NCBI GenBank assembly: GCA_964634885.1
Contig: CAZWLN010000014.1
Location: forward strand, 31,561 to 95,560
Direction: 5' to 3'
From: DAINRZ01 sp964634885
GTDB taxonomy: Bacteria; Bacteroidota; Ignavibacteria; Kapaibacteriales; UBA2268
Length of the DNA stretch: 64,000 nucleotides
A program made the translations under genes and the position numbers. This document shows, one piece after another, positions 57,164-64,000 of this stretch (position 1 is its first letter; the number at the start of each line of letters is the position of its first letter). The notes under the pieces are model-generated. The model saw only the letters and a list, made by a program, of their open reading frames with translations. It searched no databases and was not told where the DNA came from.

Positions 57164-58564
57164 ATGATAGTTTTTGGTACCGACGGTTGGCGCGGCGTTA
57201 TTGCTCGCGATTTTACATTCGACAACCTGCAGTTAGTCGCACTGGCAACTGCTAAGTTTGTAAAGAAGAATTTCAAAGAATCCCCCTCTGTTGTCCTTGG
57301 ATACGACACCAGATTCCTTTCTAAGGAATTTGCCCATGAGGCGGCCCGCATACTTGCATGGCAGGGAATTACGGTTCACCTTACTGAAGACATCACTTCG
57401 ACGCCACAGGTCTCTTTTAACACCAAGCAAAAGGACGCCAGCATCGGCGTCATCCTGACAGCAAGCCATAACCCGGCTATTTACAACGGTTACAAACTGA
57501 AAGCCAATTTCGGCGGACCGGCTACTCCCGAACAGATTGCTCAGCTGGAAAAAGAACTTAAGCTCATTGTTAAGAAGCCGCCGATCTTCAAGCACAATAC
57601 TCTCGATTACTATATCAAAACACAGAAGATCAGGATGTTCGACGCAAAAGAGCCCTACCTGCGCTATATCAGGAAGAAATTGAAGATCAACTCCATTAAG
57701 GATTCGAAGCTGAAGGTATTGTTCGATCTCATGTACGGTGCCGGCATCAATACCGTTAAAGAACTGCTGCCGGACGCCGACGAGATACACTCCATACACA
57801 ATCCCGGGTTCGGAGAACTGGAGCATCCGGAACCAATCGCAGAGAACCTGCAGTTCGCCATCGAACAGGTCAAAGCAAGGAAATACGACATTGCCCTTGC
57901 CCTCGACGGCGACGCCGACAGGCTCGGATGCATCGACCACGAAGGCAATTTCGTCGATTCGCACAGGATATTCATGATCTTCATGAAATACCTCTACGAG
58001 AAGAAAAACAAACGGGGCTCCGTGGCCAAGACTGTGTCACTCACTTCCATGGTGGACAAATACTGTGAGAAGAAGAAGATTGAAATGTTCGAGACACCCG
58101 TTGGCTTCAAATATATTGCCAAACTGATGAATGAACACGAGATCCTCATCGGCGGCGAAGAATCGGGCGGACTCAGTACCATTCTGCACATCCCCGAAAG
58201 GGACGGCCTTTTCAACGGCCTTCTGCTGCTCGAGATTATGGCTGCAGAGAACAAGTCCCTGAAACAGCTCAACGACGAATTGGACAAGGAATTCGGCATT
58301 CATCGCTTCCAACGCCGTGACGTAAGGGTAACACAGGCACAAAAGGAGAAGATACTTGCCGCCTGCGCTAAGAACCCGAAGAAACTTGGCAAATACCCCG
58401 TCTTAAGCATGAACACCCGCGACGGCTGGAAGTTCTTCGTAGAAAACGGATGGCTGCTGATCAGGGCCTCAGGCACTGAACCGCTCATCAGGTTCTACTC
58501 CGAAGCCGACAGCCTGAACAAAGTCGATGAACTGCTCGACGAAGGCATGAAGCTGGCACGGTGA
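57164..58564 (+). CDS. Phosphoglucomutase/phosphomannomutase family protein
   Basis: 466 residues, complete. Alpha-D-phosphohexomutase fold: FGTDGWRGVIARDFTF at the N-terminus, catalytic phosphoserine in ILTASHNPAIYNGYKL (about residue 102), Mg2+ loop ALDGDADRLGCID (about 245), sugar-binding GGEESGGLSTILHI (about 335) and phosphate-binding RASGTEPLIRFY near the end. Interconverts hexose 1- and 6-phosphates. With ManC it could supply GDP-mannose precursors. Its upstream region contains TTTTTGTTAAACTTAT, a block also found upstream of the gene at 22.5 kb. Terminated at 58753-58778. Confidence 0.93.
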   Translation: MIVFGTDGWRGVIARDFTFDNLQLVALATAKFVKKNFKESPSVVLGYDTRFLSKEFAHEAARILAWQGITVHLTEDITSTPQVSFNTKQKDASIGVILTASHNPAIYNGYKLKANFGGPATPEQIAQLEKELKLIVKKPPIFKHNTLDYYIKTQKIRMFDAKEPYLRYIRKKLKINSIKDSKLKVLFDLMYGAGINTVKELLPDADEIHSIHNPGFGELEHPEPIAENLQFAIEQVKARKYDIALALDGDADRLGCIDHEGNFVDSHRIFMIFMKYLYEKKNKRGSVAKTVSLTSMVDKYCEKKKIEMFETPVGFKYIAKLMNEHEILIGGEESGGLSTILHIPERDGLFNGLLLLEIMAAENKSLKQLNDELDKEFGIHRFQRRDVRVTQAQKEKILAACAKNPKKLGKYPVLSMNTRDGWKFFVENGWLLIRASGTEPLIRFYSEADSLNKVDELLDEGMKLAR

Positions 58565-58603
58565 TATTAATTACGAGCCGAGCGTAGCGAGACCGGCGTA
58601 GCC

Positions 58604-58687
58604 AATTACGAATTACGAATTACGAATGAAGAATGAAGAATGAAGAATGAAGAATGAAGAATTTCGAATTTCAAATTAAAAATGATA
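58604..58687. repeat. Tandem heptanucleotide array
   Basis: Twelve consecutive 7-base units, each beginning AAT: three AATTACG, five AATGAAG, then AATTTCG, AATTTCA, AATTAAA and AATGATA. Another AATTACG lies at 58569-58575, exactly 28 bases before the first unit, keeping the 7-base phase. Lies between the phosphohexomutase and its terminator. Similar short tandemly repeated heptamers are known from cyanobacteria. Confidence 0.9.
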
Positions 58688-58752
58688 AAGTTCGAATAAG
58701 AGTTAGGTGTTGTGCTTAGGAAAAATCTTCAAACCAATATAGTATTCTTATC

Positions 58753-58778
58753 AAGGCGGTCTTCGGGCCGCCTTTTTG
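58753..58778 (+). terminator. UUCG-type terminator after the phosphohexomutase gene
   Basis: AAGGCGGTC-TTCG-GGCCGCCTT forms a nine-base stem (one G-U) closed by a C(UUCG)G tetraloop and followed by TTTG. Confidence 0.9.
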
Positions 58779-58785
58779 TTCCTGT

Positions 58786-59469
58786 CTATTTCAACCCGGC
58801 CAGCAGGCTGCTGAATGTTTTTGCACGCCAGAGCCCGTCCTTGTCCATGACAACATTGACAGGCCTTGGGGAATCGGCCCCCTTGGTTTGAACAAGCAGC
58901 CTTGCATATCCCTTAGCCAAATCGGTATTATTGTGATCATAGCTAAAGTAGTATATATAGGGAGGCCCGGCAGGTACATAGCCGTTTTCAGGTGTAGCCC
59001 CGTCCAGGTAGGCAGTGGTCAGGGCAGGATAGTAACCCAGACTTGACCTGATGATGCTCATGTCACCAGTGTAAAGCGAATAGCCGTCATAGCTGTCGGA
59101 ACTGTTGGACTCCATTTTGACCTGTTCGGAGACGGCACAGACGAGAGCTTTGATTCCTTCTTTGTTGTATTTCTGATAGACATTCAGGGCCATCAGGAAC
59201 ATGGCAGCTCCACCGGTGGGAGACTTGGCTGTATATGACTGAACTTCGCTGAAGCGTTTGAAAGTAAAGGGTACCTCGCTTACACTGATGCCGAACAGGC
59301 TGTCTGTGCCCTGATCAACACGAATTACAGCAAAAGCATATACTGTGTCCTCGGTGGGAACAGTGTCTTTGTCGTCGTTGTCGTTATTGTTATTGTTCGT
59401 CTGCTCGTCGCACGCAATGAACGCCAGCGCCGTCAGTAGTGAAAATATGACTGCCATATAATGTTTCAT
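58786..59469 (-). CDS. Lipoprotein of unknown function
   Basis: 227 residues. Signal peptide with lipobox MKHYMAVIFSLLTALAFIAC, then a low-complexity acidic linker (DEQTNNNNNDNDDKDTVPTE) that holds the folded part away from the membrane. The remainder (about 45-227) has no recognised motif; it ends VVMDKDGLWRAKTFSSLLAG, which looks like a DUF6935-type or similar domain only in general terms, so I do not assign it. GAAGGAAT before the start. Probably in one unit with the large fusion gene upstream. Confidence 0.8.
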   Translation of the reverse strand: MKHYMAVIFSLLTALAFIACDEQTNNNNNDNDDKDTVPTEDTVYAFAVIRVDQGTDSLFGISVSEVPFTFKRFSEVQSYTAKSPTGGAAMFLMALNVYQKYNKEGIKALVCAVSEQVKMESNSSDSYDGYSLYTGDMSIIRSSLGYYPALTTAYLDGATPENGYVPAGPPYIYYFSYDHNNTDLAKGYARLLVQTKGADSPRPVNVVMDKDGLWRAKTFSSLLAGLK

Positions 59470-59506
59470 ATTCCTTCTTTCACTTGTTATTATCTATCAT
59501 CTTTAA

Positions 59507-62500
59507 TTATCGTCCGTTTCCCATAGACTGTAGCTCATTTTTTGCATCTCCATAGTCAGGTTTTATTTTCAGCGCCCATTCCAGCATTTCCCTTGCTTTG
59601 TCGTCCATCCCGCTCATCCTGAAACAGAGGGCAGCGCCGTAACAAGCTTCGTAGTTATTGGGATTGATCTTCAGCGCTTCGCTGAAAATCCTTACTGCAT
59701 TGTCAAGATCGCCGAATTCCCGGAGTCCGCACCCGGTCATTGCCAGAAGTCCATCGAGGCCGAAACCGAGGCTACTGTCATATTTAATCTTTGACCAGTT
59801 GTCCATCAGGCCCGATAATATTTCAAGCATACTTTCCCAGTCGTTCTTTTCCCCGAACAACAGGGCCAGGATATAGTTGGTGTCGGGGTTACCCGGTTTG
59901 ACCGCCCCTGCTCTCGAAACATAGTTCTCAGCTTCGGTGAAATTCTTTTTCAGGTAGTAGCAGAGCGCAATTTTGTTCAGGGCATAGGTCTTTGCTTTTT
60001 CACTAAGCATATTGGCGGCCAGCGCTTTGTTAAAGAAATAGACAGCTTCGTCATACCTTTCTGCCTCGAATTTGCTTTCTGCGATACCCAGGAGCGTCAT
60101 CGGGTCTTCGAAAGGCTTAATGCGACTCTCGGCTTCCTTCGCCATCGTCGTACCAAACATGAAATCGAGCCTTGCAAGGGCTTTTACTGTGGCTCTTTCC
60201 CAGGTCCATTGTGTCCGGGCGTGCCAGGAAGCCATTACACCTTTGATGAACACATCCGTCGGATCGGCATATATGCTCTTAAGCAGCATTGAAAGAGAGC
60301 TGGCATCGGGTTCAAGCAGGAATGCCTCCCCGGTCATCGGCAGATTGTCGATCTTGTCGCCGATTGATTTCAGTGTAGCAGGGACCTTCCAGCCACAGTC
60401 ATCCCTTACAAAGTCGTCCGTAGCTCCGCCTTCGGTAACCACCACAGGCAGGCCGCAAGCCATAGCTTCAAGTGTCGGCAGCGAGAATCCTTCTCCACGG
60501 TATGGACAGACGAACAGGTCGCAGGCCCTGTAAAGGCCGGCCATCCCTTCTTCGTCTAAGTAATTATCAATATAAATGATCTCGGGAGCGCCGGGCTCTT
60601 TGCTCAGCCTGTCGATATATTCCTTTGCATTCTGCCCTTTGTAGAATGACTCTCCGCCCATATCCTTGATTACTAAGGCAATATTGTCGTTGCCGGTAAA
60701 TGTCGATTTAAATACTTTCAGCAGTATATCGATGCCCTTGCGGTAAATTGTCCCGCCCACAAACAGGAGCTTGAATTTCTTCGCTGTTGCCAGGGGATAC
60801 TTATTACCCGTGGGTTTGAATATTAACGGATCTATGCCGTTTGGCACCACCTGCACTCTATTGAAATCTATTCCCGAATTGATAAAGGACTGCCGTGAAT
60901 AGGTGGAAGGAGTCCATATCTCGTCAGCCTTACTGAAGATCTCCACAAAATCTTTCCTGTGAGTTGTGTATTCCCAGGGTTGCATGATAATCCACTTAGC
61001 CCCGCGCGGTGGTTCAGCTTTGGGTGGCCACTGATGCCTGATCCAGGCATAGGGCAGCCTTTCCTTACCTGTATTTTCCTCTTTAAACCTGATGTCGTTG
61101 TCTTTGAGGATATTAAATTTCTCATTTTCACCCACCTCGAAATTGTCTTTCTCGTAAGGGATAATTGTAAGATCTGCGGTTCCGGACCTGACGATGTTGT
61201 AGCAGTGCTCGCGGTTGATCAGTGCCAGTGAATGCCAGACGAACTGTGAACCTTCCCAGACAATATTAAGCTGTGGTTGGCCAGTTTTCAATTCTCCGGA
61301 AGGCTTTTCGTCGGGGACACCGTTGAAATCGAAAATGGAAAAATCACCTGACGGCTCAATTTTTTCTTCTTTGTCAGGAATAGATTTTTCTTCATTCATA
61401 CCGGCACCGCCAAATATTTCCTGTCGGTAATCATGCTCTTCCGGGGCTGTCGGCACAGGTTTCCTGGCCCTGACAGTCATGTTGAGATTAATATACCCTT
61501 TGTCCTGCGGCTTGTCGTGCTCTTGTATTTCAGTTACTTCCATTCCTGCTTTTTGCAGGTGCTTAACGATGGACTTTTCGTCGAAAGCGATGCAGTGAAA
61601 ATCTCCGGGATTGGTCTGGCCTCCGAATATCATGTATGAAGCTATGTCGGCATCCCAGACACCCGACTGGTATGCTTTGACCTGCAGCCTGAGCGAGGGA
61701 CAGCGTATCATCAGTTCTGCTCCGGGTTTCAGCACCCTTGCCCATTCCCGCAGAACCGCAACGGTTTCCCTGTGCGAAAAGTGTTCGAGGATGTCGCTTG
61801 CGAGGATGAAATCCGCACACCCGTCAGGCAGTTCAAGATGCCTGATGTCCATGCGCACTACTGACGGATCGTTGCTGAAAAGATCGATATTAACATAGCC
61901 TTCTTTAATATCATTGCCGCAGCCTAAGTTCAGGGCAAGCGGCTTTGGCAGCGTAGAGGGCATTTTCCCTGTTGCCGGTTGTGTCGGGTAAGAGGGAACG
62001 GCAGTAGGCAGAGGCGCTTGTTCTCCGGCAGTTTTTCCGGCTGAGGGCGCTTCCGGTACTCCATCCGTCATCATTTCCGGCGTCGCTTCCCGTTCGTCAT
62101 CGTGTGCTTTTCCCCGAATAACTGTGACACCGTTCCAGTTCAATGCCGATTCCGGCAGGCAGTTTTCCGGGTCGTTCACGATGATGTGAACCGGTTCGTC
62201 GAATGAGATGAGGGTATTGAACAACAGCTCTTCATAGTTATCGCCGGGATGGACAGCAATGTGCACTTTCCGGAATTTATCCAAATAGGACTTATTAGAA
62301 GCATTATTAGGTTTATCGGTCATTTGTTTCTTTCTCACAATGAAACGTATTTCTTCACCTTTATTCGATTGTTCCAGTTCGGCAATTTTTGCACTGATTG
62401 CGCTTTCGGTACCAAGCCGGAAGTATTGGCGGACGGTTTCTCCAAGTAATACCCTGTTGAAATCGCCGCATACGGTATAGATATTAATAATCTCGAAGCC

Positions 62501-63199
62501 GCTCTGCACCAGAAATTTACTGAGGAATTCCGGATAATAATGTACAGTGTGATGGTATGGATCGATCCATTCCCACCTGTTACCGAGCGTTTCGGAAGCA
62601 AAGGAGTCAATGTTCGGTACTGCACCGGCAAAGATGCCGCCCGGTTTGAGAATATTGAACACTTTAGCAGTAGATTTTACAGGGTCGGTAATATGTTGAA
62701 GCGTATGAATCATGGTAACGGCATCATAGGGTGCGCCTTCCGGTTCGACGGACGGAAACCGGCCATTAATGATATTGAGATTGAGTTTTTCCCTGCCGTA
62801 ATCGGCAAGTGGCGTCGAAATTTCAACAGCTTCGACCCTGAACCCTTTACCGGCGGCATTGTGAAGGAATGCACCCCATCCGCAGCCGATGTCCAGTATT
62901 GACCCGCCAGGCTTTATATGGGCAGACAATTCAGAGAGGATATCATCCCTTCTGAGGGGGCTGTTAAGTACTTCGGCATGAATCTCCGGAGGGATCATCC
63001 AGGCTGCTGTGTCCGTGTAACTCTGGTACAGGTTTTCCAGGAACCTGTCTTTCAGCCTTGTCCTGAGAAAGACAGAGCCGCAAACGCCACACTTTACAAT
63101 ATCGGCAACAGACCGGTATTGCTCTGCTTCTGCCGATGAGCAGAAGGGACAGTTTACCTCTGTAAGGTTCCCGGCGCCAATACCGCTATATACTTCCAT
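59507..63199 (-). CDS. Fusion of two methyltransferases, a GT4 glycosyltransferase and TPRs
   Basis: 1,230 residues in one frame. Residues about 15-290: zinc-ribbon (CPFC and CGVC) plus SAM methyltransferase with SILDIGCGWGAFLHNAAGKG. About 295-420: linker. About 420-590: second methyltransferase-like domain (LALNLGCGNDIKEGYVNIDL, VLKPGAELMIRCPSLRLQ). About 645-1000: glycosyltransferase family 4 with PNGIDPLIFKPTGNKY and the E-x-x-x-x-x-x-E site GEGFSLPTLEAMACGLPVVV. About 1030-1230: tetratricopeptide repeats (EAVYFFNKALAANMLSEKAK, ALKINPNNYEACYGAALCFR). Soluble. Likely modifies and extends a surface glycan or glycoprotein, with the TPRs binding the acceptor. The four parts are normally separate proteins. 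GGCGG precedes the start. Confidence 0.92.
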   Translation of the reverse strand: MEVYSGIGAGNLTEVNCPFCSSAEAEQYRSVADIVKCGVCGSVFLRTRLKDRFLENLYQSYTDTAAWMIPPEIHAEVLNSPLRRDDILSELSAHIKPGGSILDIGCGWGAFLHNAAGKGFRVEAVEISTPLADYGREKLNLNIINGRFPSVEPEGAPYDAVTMIHTLQHITDPVKSTAKVFNILKPGGIFAGAVPNIDSFASETLGNRWEWIDPYHHTVHYYPEFLSKFLVQSGFEIINIYTVCGDFNRVLLGETVRQYFRLGTESAISAKIAELEQSNKGEEIRFIVRKKQMTDKPNNASNKSYLDKFRKVHIAVHPGDNYEELLFNTLISFDEPVHIIVNDPENCLPESALNWNGVTVIRGKAHDDEREATPEMMTDGVPEAPSAGKTAGEQAPLPTAVPSYPTQPATGKMPSTLPKPLALNLGCGNDIKEGYVNIDLFSNDPSVVRMDIRHLELPDGCADFILASDILEHFSHRETVAVLREWARVLKPGAELMIRCPSLRLQVKAYQSGVWDADIASYMIFGGQTNPGDFHCIAFDEKSIVKHLQKAGMEVTEIQEHDKPQDKGYINLNMTVRARKPVPTAPEEHDYRQEIFGGAGMNEEKSIPDKEEKIEPSGDFSIFDFNGVPDEKPSGELKTGQPQLNIVWEGSQFVWHSLALINREHCYNIVRSGTADLTIIPYEKDNFEVGENEKFNILKDNDIRFKEENTGKERLPYAWIRHQWPPKAEPPRGAKWIIMQPWEYTTHRKDFVEIFSKADEIWTPSTYSRQSFINSGIDFNRVQVVPNGIDPLIFKPTGNKYPLATAKKFKLLFVGGTIYRKGIDILLKVFKSTFTGNDNIALVIKDMGGESFYKGQNAKEYIDRLSKEPGAPEIIYIDNYLDEEGMAGLYRACDLFVCPYRGEGFSLPTLEAMACGLPVVVTEGGATDDFVRDDCGWKVPATLKSIGDKIDNLPMTGEAFLLEPDASSLSMLLKSIYADPTDVFIKGVMASWHARTQWTWERATVKALARLDFMFGTTMAKEAESRIKPFEDPMTLLGIAESKFEAERYDEAVYFFNKALAANMLSEKAKTYALNKIALCYYLKKNFTEAENYVSRAGAVKPGNPDTNYILALLFGEKNDWESMLEILSGLMDNWSKIKYDSSLGFGLDGLLAMTGCGLREFGDLDNAVRIFSEALKINPNNYEACYGAALCFRMSGMDDKAREMLEWALKIKPDYGDAKNELQSMGNGR

Positions 63200-63746
63200 T
63201 TAACCGCCAGTTTATAATAAATAAAACCTTTTTTTTTATTTATTTTAGCAGAAATCATACCAAATAATTATTTTGCAATAACACGTTAACTGCAATATTA
63301 TTATACAGATAGGCCTCATGCCGGATAATATTATCAGACGTAATCTTTTTTTATAAGATCGTAAATACCAACAGTATAAATTTTTTAGAAGCGATTAATA
63401 AGTCTTATTATCATCGAATGTGAGTGTACTTTCGACAGGATATTGTTCCATAATATTCAGAAATAAACTTCCCCTAATGAATATATTCATTACTGCGAAA
63501 CATGGATATAAATCAAACGGGACATATTAATAATTTAGAGGATAGGCAACAATTTATCTGCCTCTATATTCAACTCATGGCGATGAAAATAATAAAATAT
63601 ACTCTTCTTCCCATTTTTTTTCAACTGACTCTATTCTAAACAGGAATTTTTATTGCAAATTGCAGCGCCTTTATCCTACTCGCGGTATTCAAGGATTGCC
63701 CGTACATCCTCGTCGGATGTCGCTTTCTGCATCTTCTTTATTGCTT
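63200..63746. other. AT-rich intergenic region with a possible gene remnant
   Basis: 547 bases. Mostly AT-rich without features. At 63677-63746 another minus-strand frame, shifted relative to the Rpn-like gene, encodes KAMKAIKKMQKATSDEDVRA then ILEYRE before a TAG; it resembles the stretch that precedes the repeat-rich tail in Rpn-family proteins and could be a remnant of a second copy. Confidence 0.4.
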
Positions 63747-64000
63747 TCATTGCTTTAGCTTCAGTAAATCCTCTTTGGACAATCCCGTTACAGAGGAGAT
63801 GGTATCTATACTGATTTTGTGAGAAAGCATTTGCAATGCAATGGAAGTACGTTCCAGTTCCTTGCCTTTTTGCTCGCCAATCATAATACCTTCTTCTTTG
63901 CCAATCATGATACCTTCTTCTTTACCTCTTTCTTTTCCAATCATAATACCTTCTTCTTTGCCGCGCATCAATGCTTTTTTTGTAGCATACGACATACGGT
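63747..64000 (-). CDS. C-terminus of an Rpn/PD-(D/E)XK transposase-like protein, 5' end outside window
   Basis: The frame is open at the right edge, so only the C-terminal part (about 82 residues from the first internal methionine) is seen. The repeated G-K-E-E-G-I-M-I-G units (KEEGIMIGKERGKEEGIMIG, about four copies) are the flexible tail found in Rpn (recombination-promoting nuclease) family proteins, followed by the usual end SIDTISSVTGLSKEDLLKLK. The catalytic domain lies outside. Members promote RecA-independent recombination and are frequently duplicated in genomes. Confidence 0.75.
   Translation of the reverse strand, partial: RMSYATKKALMRGKEEGIMIGKERGKEEGIMIGKEEGIMIGEQKGKELERTSIALQMLSHKISIDTISSVTGLSKEDLLKLKQ

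Overview
The window reads as a chromosomal segment of a free-living member of the Bacteroidota/Chlorobiota-Ignavibacteriota part of the FCB group. The evidence is: several large secreted proteins ending in a type IX secretion (T9SS, type A) sorting domain, beta-propellers built from BNR/YCF48-type repeats, fused alpha+beta 2-oxoacid dehydrogenase E1, a small DUF4834-like membrane protein, and AT-rich intergenic DNA with a few matches to the Bacteroidota promoter (TTTG, about 20 bp, TAnnTTTG). Uncultured relatives of Ignavibacteria/Kapabacteria are plausible, but no rRNA or other decisive marker is present, so the phylum is inferred.

Layout. 1-6.35 kb: 5' part of a giant secreted beta-helix/YCF48 protein (minus strand, truncated by the window edge). 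6.5-9.6 kb: TPR membrane protein, tRNA-Arg(CCG), fused E1 dehydrogenase. 10-25.9 kb: mostly metabolism and signalling: D-threonine aldolase/D-serine dehydratase-like enzyme, PPP-type phosphatase, a minus-strand run panB, two CX4CH cytochrome-like lipoproteins and a class V aminotransferase; then an outer-membrane barrel, pdxB, a receiver-histidine kinase hybrid, RlpA-like lipoprotein, mannose-1-phosphate guanylyltransferase, single-domain response regulator, a second class V cysteine desulfurase-like enzyme, a four-helix membrane protein of unknown function, and the NfnA/NfnB oxidoreductase pair. 26-28.9 kb: an MmeI-type restriction-modification gene interrupted by one in-frame amber codon. 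29-46.5 kb: three paralogous T9SS beta-propeller proteins around typA/bipA, a 736-residue TPR protein and a secreted leucine-rich-repeat protein; about 1 kb of intergenic DNA carrying palindromic elements; a reprolysin-like T9SS metalloprotease; DUF4834-like protein plus Ppx/GppA phosphatase. 46.8-58.6 kb: a 1,238-residue T9SS multidomain protein, an SDR epimerase with a membrane-anchored penicillin-acylase homologue, two unequal thioredoxins, pterin carbinolamine dehydratase, enolase and a phosphohexomutase. 58.6-64 kb: a heptanucleotide repeat, a lipoprotein, a remarkable methyltransferase-methyltransferase-glycosyltransferase-TPR fusion, and the C-terminus of an Rpn/PD-(D/E)XK transposase-like protein at the right edge.

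How the genes fit together. The secreted T9SS proteins, metalloprotease, LRR/TPR proteins, outer-membrane barrel and RlpA point to a heavy investment in the cell surface. ManC, the phosphohexomutase, SDR epimerase and the methyltransferase/glycosyltransferase fusion would supply or decorate surface glycans. NfnAB-type transhydrogenase and thioredoxins concern NAD(P)H/ferredoxin and thiol balance. No complete new defence or mobile system was recognised. The strongest points for follow-up are the amber-split MmeI-like gene, the tandem CX4CH lipoproteins, the four-part fusion protein, the divergent CGSC thioredoxin, and three kinds of intergenic repeat element.
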